From NCBI RefSeq assembly GCF_001315015.1, contig NZ_CP012915.1, positions 496,001 to 560,000 on the forward strand: a DNA stretch of 64,000 nt, written 5' to 3'. The notes below the pieces were generated by a model that was not told the origin of the DNA, made no database searches, and saw only the letters and a list, made by a program, of their open reading frames with translations. Of the stretch, positions 36,516 through 45,876 are shown in pieces. The stretch's first letter is position 1, and each line of letters begins with the position of its first letter. This DNA is from Azospirillum brasilense (GTDB lineage Bacteria > Pseudomonadota > Alphaproteobacteria > Azospirillales > Azospirillaceae). Made by a program: the position numbers and the translations under genes.

Positions 36516-37745
36516 ATGAAGCGTCAGTTGGGCACCGCGCTGCTGTCCGGGACCGCGCTGCTGCTCGCCACCATGCTGCCGGCGGCGGCGCAGCAGGGTG
36601 CGAAGATCTCGAACGACGTCGTCCGGATCGGGGTCATCACCGACCTGTCCGGGGCCTTCTCCGACCAGAGCGGCCGCGGCTCCATCGCCGCCGCGCAGAT
36701 GGCGGTGGAGGATTTCGGCGGAAAGGTGCTGGGCAAGCCCGTCGAAGTGCTGACGGCGGACCATCAGAACAAGGTGGACGTCGGGTCGGCCATCGTGCGC
36801 GAGTGGATCGACGCGCAGAACGTCGACCTCATCCAGGACGTGGCGAACTCCGGCTTGGCGCTGGCGGTGGCGGACATCGTCCGCGACAAGAACCGCGTCG
36901 CCATCTTCAACGGCCCGTCCGTCACCCGCCTGACCGGCGACAAATGCACGCCCAACACCATCCACTACGCCTACGACGCCTACGCGCTGGCCAAGGGCAC
37001 CGGGGCGCAGACGATCAAGCAGGGCGGCGACACCTGGTACTTCCTCACCGTCGATTTCGCCTTCGGCCACGGGCTGGAGGAGAACACGGCGAAGATCGTC
37101 CAGGAGAATGGCGGCAAGGTCCTGGGCGCGGTGCGCTTCCCGCTGAACAACCTCGATTTCGCCTCCTATGTGACGCAGGCGCAGGCGTCGGGTGCCAAGA
37201 TTGTCGGCCTCGCCACCACCGGGATGGACGCGCGCAACGCCATCAAGGCCGCCTCCGAATTCGGCCTGACCCAGAGCGGCCAGCAACTCGCCGGCCTCCT
37301 GCTGTTCGACACCGATGTCCACGCCCTCGGGCTGGAGGCGACGCAGGGGATGTACCTGACCACCGCCTTCTACTGGGACCGCGACGACGAGACCCGCGCC
37401 TTCTCCCGGCGCTTCCACGAGCGGGTGAAGATCATGCCGAACATGGGGCAGGCCGGCGTCTATTCCTCCACGCTCGCCTACCTGAAGGCCATCGAGGCCG
37501 CCGGCACCGACGAGGCCGGCCCGGTCATGGAAAAGCTGAAGAGCATGCGGATCAACGATGTGTTCGTGAAGGACGGCTGGGTGCGCGAGGATGGCCGCTT
37601 CATGCGCGAGATGTATCTGATGCAGGTGAAGAATCCCGCGGAGTCCAAATACCCCTGGGACTACTACACCCTGCGCGCCACGATCCCCGCGGAGGAGGCC
37701 TTTCGGCCGCTCTCGCAAAGTGATTGCCCCCTCGTGAGGAAATGA
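36516..37745 (+). CDS. Branched-chain-amino-acid-type periplasmic substrate-binding protein (orphan)
   Basis: 409 residues with a clear signal peptide (hydrophobic ~7-20, cleavage after AAAQQ) and the type-I periplasmic binding fold of LivJ-like proteins: VVRIGVITDLSGAFSDQSGR, VEVLTADHQNKVDVGSAIV, TWYFLTVDFAFGHGLEENT. GGGAGGAAG just before the ATG gives a strong ribosome site. No permease or ATPase genes are adjacent, so it must share a transporter or feed a sensor. It is next to the PEP-hydrolase locus and may deliver that pathway's substrate; this is positional inference. A transposase tail follows 22 bases later. Confidence 0.9.
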   Translation: MKRQLGTALLSGTALLLATMLPAAAQQGAKISNDVVRIGVITDLSGAFSDQSGRGSIAAAQMAVEDFGGKVLGKPVEVLTADHQNKVDVGSAIVREWIDAQNVDLIQDVANSGLALAVADIVRDKNRVAIFNGPSVTRLTGDKCTPNTIHYAYDAYALAKGTGAQTIKQGGDTWYFLTVDFAFGHGLEENTAKIVQENGGKVLGAVRFPLNNLDFASYVTQAQASGAKIVGLATTGMDARNAIKAASEFGLTQSGQQLAGLLLFDTDVHALGLEATQGMYLTTAFYWDRDDETRAFSRRFHERVKIMPNMGQAGVYSSTLAYLKAIEAAGTDEAGPVMEKLKSMRINDVFVKDGWVREDGRFMREMYLMQVKNPAESKYPWDYYTLRATIPAEEAFRPLSQSDCPLVRK

Positions 37746-37767
37746 TGGCGGTAACGTGAACACCTAG

Positions 37768-37896
37768 AAAGGCATCCTCGGTGACCGCTTGCACGCCCGG
37801 ACTCTGACCGCCCAGCAAGCCGAGACCATGACCGGCGTCACCGTCCTAAACCGCATGCTCAAGACAGGACGTCCGGTCTCGGTTCGCAAGGCGTAA
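37768..37896 (+). mobile_element. Transposase C-terminal remnant
   Basis: A 42-codon frame ending at TAA 37894-37896 reads ILGDRLHARTLTAQQAETM, then VTVLNRMLKTGRPVSVRKA, the typical C-terminal tail of DDE transposases (IS5-like). No start codon and no catalytic region remain. It marks the left border of the catabolic island. The following ~160 bases up to 38056 hold nothing I can assign. Confidence 0.65.
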
Positions 37897-38056
37897 CCAG
37901 CGACAGAACGGACGAACAGACCGGCCGCCCGCTTCCGTGCACCTATGCTCAGTGTGGAACTATACCCTATCCCCACGAACCAACTGGGATGATGTGTAAG
38001 CAGATAGTTCCTGCATTACCCCAAGGGGGATGTGGTCGCTGAGCTTTTTTGAAGCC

Positions 38057-40099
38057 TTAGCACACATGAGCCAGCCGCAGTGCATCGAGCACTGCCGCAT
38101 GAACATTCCGACTCCCAGCGGCGTCACCGATTCGATGCAACTCAAACCCTTCGTTGCGCATGGGTTGCAGCTTGTTCTCCAGCAGGGCTGGAATGTCGGT
38201 GACGCCCCGGTTGCCCGCGTGGACCCGCAACCCTTCGAACAGGTCGTCCATGGGCACCGTCCCCATCTCGACAATGACTTGGTCGGCCTGGATCTCATGC
38301 AAATTGTGCGTTAGTTCATCCAGCACCGTTGCCGTGAAACGATTTCCGGCACGCGACACCTTCACCAAACGATGCTCCAGCTTGGGCGTTATCCCCATGC
38401 GGATGAACTCTTGCTTCCACCGGGTCCGCTCGGCATAGGTGAGTTCTTGCGCCAGGAACCCGTCGATGCTGACGTAGGTGATCTTCGAACCGGACGTATG
38501 CGCCCGTTCGGCGGCAAGCGGGGCCGGATGGCGGCCGGTGCCGTCGAAAATCAGCACTTCCGCCGCCGGCGGAACCTGGCGCCCGATGATGTCCCAGGAG
38601 GGAACCACCAAGTCCGCCCCTTCGCCGAACTCCGTCTGCGGCAGTCCGCCCGTCGCCACGATGACAAGGTCCGGCTCAAGCGCAAGCACATCCGCGGCTT
38701 CCATGTAGGCGTTGTAGGACACCGTCACGCCGAGGCGCTCCAGTTCCGCCACCCGCCAGTCGACCAGCCCGATGATGTCGCGGCGCCATTTCCCTTCGGC
38801 GGCGATGCGCACCTGTCCGCCCGCCTCGGCGCCCGCCTCGTACACCGACACGTCATGGCCGCGCTCCGCCAGCACGCGTGCCGCTTCCAGCCCCGCGGGG
38901 CCGGCGCCGACGACGACCGCGCGCCGACGCGGCCCGGTGGTGGGACGGATGACGTGGGGCAGGGCAAGCTCGCGTCCGGTCGCGGCGTTGTGCAGGCACC
39001 TGGGACGGTAGGGCGATTGGCAGTGCGTCGCCCCGACGCAGGGGCGGATCAGATGCTCCTCGCCGCGCGCCAGCTTCGTCACCAGATAGGGGTCGGCGAT
39101 CTGCGCCCGCGTCATTCCGGCCATGTCCACCAACCCTTCGCCGACGGCATAGCGGGCGGTGGCAATGTCGGAGATTCGGGCGGCATGGAACACCGGAAGT
39201 CCGATCTCGCGCCGGAAGGCGCCGACAGCGGTCACCCATGGGGCGATGCGCGTGCCCATGCCGGGCATGTTCTCTTCTGCCAGGGCGCGCGCCGTGTCCA
39301 TAGAACCGTAGATGGCGTTGAAGAAATCCACCGCTCCTTCCCGCTTGAGGATCTCAGCGGCCGCGATGCAGTCTTCCGCCTTCAGAGCGCCGTCGATTCC
39401 TTCGTCGACGACGAAACGCATGCCGACCAGGAAGTCGTCGCCGACCGCCTTGCGGATTGCTTCATGGACCATGAGACCGAAGCGGATGCGGTTTTCCAGG
39501 CTGCCGCCGAAGCGGTCGGTGCGTAGGTTGGTCTTGGGCGAGAGGAATTGGCCGATCATGTGACCGGCCGCGAGAGTTTCAATTCCGTCGAGGCCGCCTT
39601 CCCAGCAGCGGCGGGCCGCAGCGGCGTAGGCCTTGATCACGCGCTCGATGTCGTAGTCGTCCATCTCGCGCGGAATCGCGCGGTGCAGGGTTTCGCGCAT
39701 GGCGGACGGCCCGATGGCCGGCAGCCAGTCCTGGGCGTAGGGGTCGGCGCGCCGCCCAAGATGGGTGATCTGGCACATGAGTGCCGCCCCCTCGGCGTGC
39801 ATGGCCTCGGAAAAGCGCTGCAGGTGGGGGATGATCTCGTCGGAGCCGACATTGAGTTGACGGAAAATATTGGGGCTGTCGCGGTCGACGTTGGACGATC
39901 CGCCGAACATGGACAGAGCGATGCCGCCACGGGCCTTTTCCACATGGTAGGCACGGTAGGCCTCCGTGGGCATCCCTCCCTCTTCCAGACCGCAGGCGTG
40001 GCTGGTGCTCATGATGCGGTTGCGGAAGACCGTCTTCTTGATGGTCAGCGTTTCGAGCAGAGGGTCTTGCATCGTGGTCGCGTTGGCCTGGTCGAGCAT
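38057..40099 (-). CDS. N-methylproline demethylase-like flavoprotein (NADH:flavin oxidoreductase family)
   Basis: About 680 residues from ATG 40097-40099; an in-frame GTG at 40111 would add four. The N-terminal half is an Old-Yellow-Enzyme TIM barrel (NRIMSTSHACGLEEGG, TDRFGGSLENRIRFGLMV). A Cys cluster for a [4Fe-4S] centre follows (CVGATHCQSPYRPRC) and the C-terminal half binds FAD/NAD (VVVGAGPAGLEAARVLAERG). This is the TMADH/2,4-dienoyl-CoA reductase layout. The STSHA and CVGATHC patterns fit stachydrine/N-methylproline demethylases best. It would oxidatively demethylate a cyclic or methylated amine. It is the last gene of the island, downstream of a GlpD-like oxidase. Confidence 0.83.
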   Translation of the reverse strand: MLDQANATTMQDPLLETLTIKKTVFRNRIMSTSHACGLEEGGMPTEAYRAYHVEKARGGIALSMFGGSSNVDRDSPNIFRQLNVGSDEIIPHLQRFSEAMHAEGAALMCQITHLGRRADPYAQDWLPAIGPSAMRETLHRAIPREMDDYDIERVIKAYAAAARRCWEGGLDGIETLAAGHMIGQFLSPKTNLRTDRFGGSLENRIRFGLMVHEAIRKAVGDDFLVGMRFVVDEGIDGALKAEDCIAAAEILKREGAVDFFNAIYGSMDTARALAEENMPGMGTRIAPWVTAVGAFRREIGLPVFHAARISDIATARYAVGEGLVDMAGMTRAQIADPYLVTKLARGEEHLIRPCVGATHCQSPYRPRCLHNAATGRELALPHVIRPTTGPRRRAVVVGAGPAGLEAARVLAERGHDVSVYEAGAEAGGQVRIAAEGKWRRDIIGLVDWRVAELERLGVTVSYNAYMEAADVLALEPDLVIVATGGLPQTEFGEGADLVVPSWDIIGRQVPPAAEVLIFDGTGRHPAPLAAERAHTSGSKITYVSIDGFLAQELTYAERTRWKQEFIRMGITPKLEHRLVKVSRAGNRFTATVLDELTHNLHEIQADQVIVEMGTVPMDDLFEGLRVHAGNRGVTDIPALLENKLQPMRNEGFELHRIGDAAGSRNVHAAVLDALRLAHVC

Positions 40100-40405
40100 G
40101 TCTCGTGACACTCAGTGTGGGCGCAGGATGTCTCGGTTCCGAAGCCTCGTGGCCTCGAACGCCGCCGCTCTGCGCGGGAATGTTGATCAAAGAGAAGCCG
40201 AGGACGGGTCAATGGCCCGGCAACGGGAATTCACTGGTGCGCGGGACCCATGGGTTGCCGAACGACTGCTCAGGTGTCCCGAACTCGACTTGCGGCCTTC
40301 CTCCATGAAGAAGCCGCGGTCGGCAAACGCGCGGGAAAGCTCCGAAAGCAGGCATTGAACCCTCTCCCATCGCATTGTTCTCGCTCTTTTCCCAATTTTC
40401 TTGGT
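40100..40405. other. Gap between the flavoprotein genes
   Basis: About 306 bases between the GlpD-like stop and the demethylase start. No gene with ribosome site or recognisable sequence is seen on either strand. It is long enough to carry a separate promoter for the demethylase gene. Confidence 0.45.
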
Positions 40406-41977
40406 CTATTGCCGGATTGGCGAGGCCGTTGGCGTCGGCGGGGCGAAGCGCCGCGCCTGGAGCGCGAGGAAGGTATCCACCTCCCGCGCCTTGTCCTCTT
40501 CCGACCAGCCGAGCGGACCGGCGATCACATCCGCCACCGCAGCCGCATCCTCGCGGCTGAGCAGCCCCTTCCAGATCAAGCCGGTGCGTTGCACGAGCAC
40601 GCCATAGAGGTCGCGGGCGTGTTCACGAGTCACGGCATCCAGAAGCACCTGCCTCGGCACAACTCCGTGGTTGGGCAGGACGGAGTCCGAGCCGGATACC
40701 GAAGGCTTCGCAGGGGACTGCGCATTTACGGCCTCGCGACTGCCGAGCCGTCCCTGAACCCTGTCCAGAATCTCGCGGCCGGCGCTGCGGTGGCTCATGA
40801 CAGGGCCGGCGGTCATAGCGAAGACGTTCGGCATGCCGCGGCTTTCCAGGTCATGCAGAATGCGCTCGCGCGCGCCCATCGGGCGCTGCGGGTCCCATGT
40901 CAGCGGTCGCACGCCCGCCCATGTCTGGTGTACATCGGCACGCGTCAATCCCAGGCCCGGCAGCAGATGGTTGGCTTCGGCCAGTAGGAAATCGATGTCA
41001 TCCTGATCAGCCGCCACGTCGGTCGCATCGCCCTCGAAGGGGGTTTCGGTCGGCCCGAAGTAGAAAAACTCGTCGCCTAGCGGCAGGCAGTAAAAGGGAT
41101 GGCCGCCGCGATGCATGGTCGCGATACCGTGGTCCCGGTAGCGCTCCGGCAGGCGGACGACGATGTGGGCGCCCTTGGTCCCTCGCACCAGGCGGCCGGG
41201 AATGTTGCCCGCCGACTCCATCCAGGTACCCGCCATGTTGATCACGGTACGCGTCCGGACATGGTCCTGGCTGTGCGGCGTTTCCAATGCGATCCGCCAA
41301 GTGCCGTCCGGCTGCCGGTCGCCGATGCGCGCCGTTGTGAAAAGCACAATCTTCGCACCGTGGGCTTCCGCATCCAGGGCCGCGTCGAGGCACAGGCGCT
41401 CCGGATGGACGAACAGGTATTCGCGGAACGCCGCCATGGCTTGCAAGCGATCCAGATCACGCAAGTCCTGCGCCATGGGATGGCTGCGTGCTTCGGCCGC
41501 GCCAAGGATGCGGGCATCGAGGGGCGGACCCTTGGTATGCAGCGCCTGCAAGAGCCGCAGGCCGGCCGAGAGGTGCCAGCGCTGGACGGGGCTGTCCGGC
41601 CAGATGGGAAAGCAGAGGGTAATCGGCCGCGTTGCCACCCGGTCGTCCTGCGCAAGATCCGCTCGGGCTTCCATGGCCGCCCTGGCCATGGACAGCGCCG
41701 AGACAAAGCGCCGTGGATGCATGGCGAAATCGCGCACCGGGTTGGGCGTTTCGAAGTAACGCAGGCCGCAGTGCAGCATCCGGGAGGATCGCCCGCTTGC
41801 ACCGCCTGCAAAGTCACCCTTCTCACACAACAACACGGAATATCCCGCCCGGCTCAGTTCCAGAGCCGCCGCCGTGCCATTGATACCGCCGCCGATGATC
41901 ACGGCGTCGTACAGCGGCTCATCGCGTGTCAGTTCCTGTTGCCTGACCTGTGTGCCGGCCACTGCGGTCTGTACCAT
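40406..41977 (-). CDS. GlpD-like FAD-dependent oxidoreductase (DAO family)
   Basis: 523 residues from ATG 41975-41977 (MVQTAVAGTQVRQQ); a longer frame reaches back into the LysR stop. The FAD-binding loop is DAVIIGGGINGTAAALELSR. GASGRSSRMLHCGLRYFE and PLGDEFFYFGPTETPFEGD match glycerol-3-phosphate dehydrogenases. The C-terminal DAO_C domain is present (REHARDLYGVLVQRTGLIWK). It is likely membrane-associated and passes electrons to quinone. In this island the substrate may be a different polyol phosphate or amine; the fold alone does not decide. Confidence 0.85.
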   Translation of the reverse strand: MVQTAVAGTQVRQQELTRDEPLYDAVIIGGGINGTAAALELSRAGYSVLLCEKGDFAGGASGRSSRMLHCGLRYFETPNPVRDFAMHPRRFVSALSMARAAMEARADLAQDDRVATRPITLCFPIWPDSPVQRWHLSAGLRLLQALHTKGPPLDARILGAAEARSHPMAQDLRDLDRLQAMAAFREYLFVHPERLCLDAALDAEAHGAKIVLFTTARIGDRQPDGTWRIALETPHSQDHVRTRTVINMAGTWMESAGNIPGRLVRGTKGAHIVVRLPERYRDHGIATMHRGGHPFYCLPLGDEFFYFGPTETPFEGDATDVAADQDDIDFLLAEANHLLPGLGLTRADVHQTWAGVRPLTWDPQRPMGARERILHDLESRGMPNVFAMTAGPVMSHRSAGREILDRVQGRLGSREAVNAQSPAKPSVSGSDSVLPNHGVVPRQVLLDAVTREHARDLYGVLVQRTGLIWKGLLSREDAAAVADVIAGPLGWSEEDKAREVDTFLALQARRFAPPTPTASPIRQ

Positions 41978-42084
41978 CGCCTCTGACCTTTGTCGGTAAC
42001 GTGGAGCGTAGGAGGCCATTAGGCGGCAGCGAAAGGTTTGCGCAAAATGAGAAGAACTCCCTACGTTATGCGTGAACCGCATAT

Positions 42085-42993
42085 TCACGCTTCATCAAAA
42101 AGCCCCCGCAGCAGGAGATCGCGCTCCTCCTTTGCATAGTCGATGAGCGCACTCGCAAGCGGCGACGGCCGGCGCGTATCAGGCAGCAGCAGTGCGACGC
42201 GGCAAGGGATATCCGGCACAAAGGGCAGCACGCGAAGGCCGTTGCCTTTCTGCGCCGCGGCGGTGAAAGGATCCACGATTCCAACGCCGAGCCCGCGCCT
42301 GACCATGCCGCAGATGGAAGAGGAGAAGGTGGTGGTGCAGATGGGCTGAGGCCGTACCCCAGCGCTCTGCATCACTTCCTCCAGCATCCGGTTCACGGCG
42401 GCGAAGGGTGACCATGACAGCAGGGGAAACTCCGCCAAGTCGCGCGCGCGGATATCGTCGCGGTCCGCCAGTGGATGACCGGCGGGGACAGCGGCGACGT
42501 AGGGAGCTTCGCTGAACAGCTCGGTGCGGAAACCGGACCGTTTGAAGGGCGTCTCCGCCAAGCCGAAATCCACCTGCTGCGTCGCTGCCCAATCCTCGAC
42601 ATTGGCCGACATGCGGACGTTCAGAGTGACGCGCGTGCGCGGATGGCTGGCGTGGAAGCGGCTTATGACCTGCGGCATGAAATCGATGCCGAGCGCCGGC
42701 ATGACGGAGCAGGCCACCTCGCCCTCATCGCCTTCCTGAAGGCGGCGGGCGAAGTCCTGCAGGGAGGAAAGCGAGACGAAGGCGCGTTCCACCTCGTCCA
42801 GCAGATGATGTGCCGCGGCGGTTGGCGATACCCGACCTTTGCGGCGGACAAACAAGGTCAGGCCAATCTCGTACTCCAGACGGTCCATCATACGGCTGAC
42901 CGCCGGCTGGCTGCGTCCGAGAATTTCCGCCGCGCCGCTTACGGTGCCAGTCTGCATAATCGCGCGAAAGGCTTCGAAGAGACTGAGATTCAT
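42085..42993 (-). CDS. LysR-family regulator (NocR/OccR-like)
   Basis: 302 residues. The N-terminal winged HTH is SLFEAFRAIMQTGTVSGAAE with RSQPAVSRMMDRLEYEIGL (residues ~3-60); the effector domain follows. GLGVGIVDPFTA near the C-terminus is typical of opine- and amino-acid-responsive LysR proteins such as OccR and NocR. It is transcribed in the same direction as, and ends 107 bases before, the GlpD-like gene, an unusual arrangement for LysR genes that normally diverge from targets. A second, related LysR is encoded just upstream. Confidence 0.9.
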   Translation of the reverse strand: MNLSLFEAFRAIMQTGTVSGAAEILGRSQPAVSRMMDRLEYEIGLTLFVRRKGRVSPTAAAHHLLDEVERAFVSLSSLQDFARRLQEGDEGEVACSVMPALGIDFMPQVISRFHASHPRTRVTLNVRMSANVEDWAATQQVDFGLAETPFKRSGFRTELFSEAPYVAAVPAGHPLADRDDIRARDLAEFPLLSWSPFAAVNRMLEEVMQSAGVRPQPICTTTFSSSICGMVRRGLGVGIVDPFTAAAQKGNGLRVLPFVPDIPCRVALLLPDTRRPSPLASALIDYAKEERDLLLRGLFDEA

Positions 42994-43092
42994 GGTTTAC
43001 CTAGCGTTCCGCCAAGCGTGTCGCGGCTGTGCTGCGCGGATGCATGCGATCGCGAACGCGGTGTATGGGAGAGCATCCCGAGGGAGGCCAGC

Positions 43093-44085
43093 TCACCGGA
43101 TTCCCCATTCTTTCCGGATCGCCTGGAGCATTCCGAGGAATTCGCGACCAACCCGGGAAAGCGGACGGTGGGCGGGATGGAGGACGCCCACACGAAAGGG
43201 AATTTGCGGTTCGAACGGCCGCACGTCGATCCCGCGGCCCCGGAAATCCCGCGCCGTGAAGGGATCGATCAGCCCGACGCCGAGCCCCTGGGCGATCATG
43301 CCCGCAATGACCCCGGAGTTCTGAGCGTCGTAATACTGCTCGAGGGGCACGTTGGCCATCAGGAATTGCTGGTCGATGGCGTGCCGGGCCGCCGTGTTGC
43401 TGCTGAGCGAGATGAAGGGCACGCCCGCCAGATCCGTCACCGACACCTGCGGCAAGGCCGCCAACGGGTGCCCGGCCGGCATGGCTAGGACGTAAGGCGT
43501 GTGACAGAACTCCGCGGCGTTGATGCCGCTGCGGACAAAGGGGAACTCGCCCAGGCCGAAATCGACGTGATGGGCCGAGACCAACTCCTCGATCTTGGTG
43601 GACGGGAAAACCAGCACCGAGATGCGGGCCTGGGGGTGCCGCATGGCGAAGCGCGCGATGACCGTCGGCAGAAACGCGTGCGCCAGAGCCGGCATGGCCG
43701 CGACGGTGAGGCTGCCCATGCGGGCCGCCTGGATATCGCGCGCGATCTCCGAAATCTTGTCGACGGAGACGAACGTCCGTTCGACCTCTTCGAAAAAGAT
43801 GTCCGCCTCGGGCGTCGGGACGAGACGGCCGTTCTTGCGGTCGAACAGCTCGAAGCGCAGCGAGCGTTCGAGCTGTTCGATCAATCGCGAGATCGCCGGC
43901 TGGGAAATGCCGAGGATCGCGGCCGCGCCATTCGTGGTGCGGGCGAGCATGAAGGCCCGGAACGCCTCAAGCTGGCGAACGCTCAACCGCAACTGGCCAT
44001 AGCCGATGTCTCTGGCGCTGCCCTTCGGTGTCTTCTCGGCATCCGTCACGATCTGGCCTCCGCCAACGCGGCCGCGTTTATTCAT
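43093..44085 (-). CDS. LysR-family regulator, paralogue of the neighbouring LysR
   Basis: 330 residues from ATG 44083-44085 (MNKRGRVGGGQ). The HTH is RQLEAFRAFMLARTTNGAAA with ISQPAISRLIEQLERSLRF. The effector domain contains GLGVGLIDPFTARDF, nearly the same as in the LysR at 42085, so both probably bind similar effectors. Its start overlaps the end of the short-chain dehydrogenase gene (ATGAATAA), so translation is coupled to the transporter operon. An N-terminal extension of about 35 residues precedes the HTH. Confidence 0.9.
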   Translation of the reverse strand: MNKRGRVGGGQIVTDAEKTPKGSARDIGYGQLRLSVRQLEAFRAFMLARTTNGAAAILGISQPAISRLIEQLERSLRFELFDRKNGRLVPTPEADIFFEEVERTFVSVDKISEIARDIQAARMGSLTVAAMPALAHAFLPTVIARFAMRHPQARISVLVFPSTKIEELVSAHHVDFGLGEFPFVRSGINAAEFCHTPYVLAMPAGHPLAALPQVSVTDLAGVPFISLSSNTAARHAIDQQFLMANVPLEQYYDAQNSGVIAGMIAQGLGVGLIDPFTARDFRGRGIDVRPFEPQIPFRVGVLHPAHRPLSRVGREFLGMLQAIRKEWGIR

Positions 44086-44893
44086 TTCGTCGCCAGGCGT
44101 CAGCCAATGAGAATTTGGTCGCCGCCCCGCCATCCACGATCAAGGTCTGGCCGTTAAAGCCGCTGGACCGTTCGCTGGCAAGGAAACATATCGCCTCGGC
44201 GACCTCTTCCGGCCGGACCATCCGTCCCATGGGATGGGCCTTGAGCACGTTCGCCAGAACCTCCGGCGTTTGCGCGCTGCCGTGGATCATTTCGATGGAG
44301 CGCCGGAGAAACTCCGTGTCGACATAGCCCGGAGCGACCGCGTTGGTCCGAATGCCCTGACCACCGTGATCGACCGCCAGCCCGCGGACGAGCGCCGTCA
44401 ATCCAGACTTCGCCGTCATATAGGCCAGACGGTCGCGCGGCGTCGTGAAGGCCCAGATCGTCGAGACGAAGACCAGGGAGCCTCCGCCGCCGGCGATCAT
44501 CACCGGCAACGCCCGTTTCGCCGCGAGGAACGGGGCGCGCAGGTTGAGCCGGAAACAGGAATCCCAGTCATTGCTCGTGAGGTCGAGCGCGTTGCCGGGG
44601 TAGGCCCGGCCCGCGGCGAAGACGAGCGCGTCGATGCGACCGTATCTCTGGGCGGCCGCATCGATGAAGCCGTTCAGGGCCGCTTCGTCCGCGACGTCGC
44701 AGACGGCCCCGCCGATCCGCAGATTTCCCTGGCGTCCCTCCTCGCACAGGGCGTCGACGTCCTTTTGGCCCCGGCTGCAGGCAAAGACCTCGAAACCGTC
44801 CCGAGCCAAGGCCAGCGATGCGGCCCGTCCCATTCCCTTGGTTCCGCCGACCACCACGGCAACGGATGGGTTTGCGCGATCCTCGGTTCTCAT
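44078..44893 (-). CDS. Short-chain dehydrogenase/reductase (SDR)
   Basis: 271 residues from ATG 44891-44893, with AGGAGG eight bases upstream. The Rossmann loop is VVVGGTKGMGRAASLAL (13-29, Gly-Gly replacing the usual Thr-Gly). The catalytic triad is S144, Y158 and K162 (YMTAK). The C-terminus has the classical MIHGSAQTPE and RMVRPEEVAEAICFLAS segments. It reduces or oxidises a carbonyl/alcohol with NAD(P). It follows the importer ATPase gene by 32 bases and likely acts on the imported compound. Confidence 0.9.
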   Translation of the reverse strand: MRTEDRANPSVAVVVGGTKGMGRAASLALARDGFEVFACSRGQKDVDALCEEGRQGNLRIGGAVCDVADEAALNGFIDAAAQRYGRIDALVFAAGRAYPGNALDLTSNDWDSCFRLNLRAPFLAAKRALPVMIAGGGGSLVFVSTIWAFTTPRDRLAYMTAKSGLTALVRGLAVDHGGQGIRTNAVAPGYVDTEFLRRSIEMIHGSAQTPEVLANVLKAHPMGRMVRPEEVAEAICFLASERSSGFNGQTLIVDGGAATKFSLADAWRRNE

Positions 44894-44925
44894 CGGATGT
44901 CCTCCTTTGCCGCTGGAGCCGGCCG

Positions 44926-45876
44926 CTAGACGGGGTTGAAGCACCGGAATTCGTGGTCGTCGCCGAACGCGGTCACCTCGGGCCGGACGTCGTGGCATTT
45001 GCCAAGCGCGCGCGGGCAGCGGTTGGCAAAATTGCAGCCCTTCGCACTCCGCTTGGCCTCGTCCGCCACCGGGGCCTCTCCCTTGCGCGCGTTCATCAGC
45101 ATCGTCGTGTAGGGATGGCGCGGGCTGTCCATGACCTGATCGACCGGGCCAAGTTCGACGATCCGGCCGAAATACATCACCGCGACGCGGTCGGCGAGGA
45201 ACTGCGCGACCCCGAGATCGTGCGTGATGAAGACGAACGCGATCTTCTCCGAACGGTTCAGGGACTTGATCAGATTGAGGATCTGCGCGCGCACGGAGAC
45301 GTCGAGCTTCGACACCGCTTCGTCGGCGACGATCAGGCGCGGCGACAACGCCAGCGCACGCGCAATGGCGGCACGCTGCAACTGACCGCCGGACATCTCA
45401 TGCGGGTAGCGATGGGCAAATCCCGGGTTGAGACCAACCCGGCTCAGCAACTCGGCGACCCGTTCAGCAATGGTCTCCTCGGACAGCTTCAACTGCAAGC
45501 GCAGCGGCAATGCGATCGAAGAACCAACGGTGAAGCGCGGGTTGAACGAGGACAGAGGGTCCTGGAACACCATCTGCAGATCGTGCGCGTTCTGGCGACG
45601 TGGCGATGCGGCCTTCGGGGGGGCGATCTTGATGCTCCCGGAGGTAAGCGGGTGGAGACCGAGCATCGACTTCCCAAGCGTGGTTTTGCCCGAGCCGGAT
45701 TCCCCGAGAAGGGCGATGATCTCCCCTTCGTTCACATCGAGCGAAATGTCGTCGAGGACGCGGAGGTCGCGCTTGGCACCCCAAGCCTTGCCGATTTTGA
45801 ACTCGAGAACGGCGTCCCGAATGCGGATAAGCGGAGAGGCGCTCACCGGCAGCACGTCGACTACGTTATGCGGCAT
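44926..45876 (-). CDS. Peptide/opine ABC importer, second ATP-binding subunit (OppF/DppF type)
   Basis: 316 residues. Walker A GESGSGKTT, Q-loop MVFQDPLSSFNPRFTVGSS, signature MSGGQLQRAAIARAL and Walker B LIVADEAVSKLDVSV (Ala for Pro in the usual DEPxS) are all present. The C-terminal oligopeptide-transporter extension has clustered Cys (CNFANRCPRALGKCHDV, then FRCFNPV), a [4Fe-4S]-type motif seen in DppD/DppF. It overlaps the upstream ATPase gene by 11 bases. Confidence 0.93.
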   Translation of the reverse strand: MPHNVVDVLPVSASPLIRIRDAVLEFKIGKAWGAKRDLRVLDDISLDVNEGEIIALLGESGSGKTTLGKSMLGLHPLTSGSIKIAPPKAASPRRQNAHDLQMVFQDPLSSFNPRFTVGSSIALPLRLQLKLSEETIAERVAELLSRVGLNPGFAHRYPHEMSGGQLQRAAIARALALSPRLIVADEAVSKLDVSVRAQILNLIKSLNRSEKIAFVFITHDLGVAQFLADRVAVMYFGRIVELGPVDQVMDSPRHPYTTMLMNARKGEAPVADEAKRSAKGCNFANRCPRALGKCHDVRPEVTAFGDDHEFRCFNPV

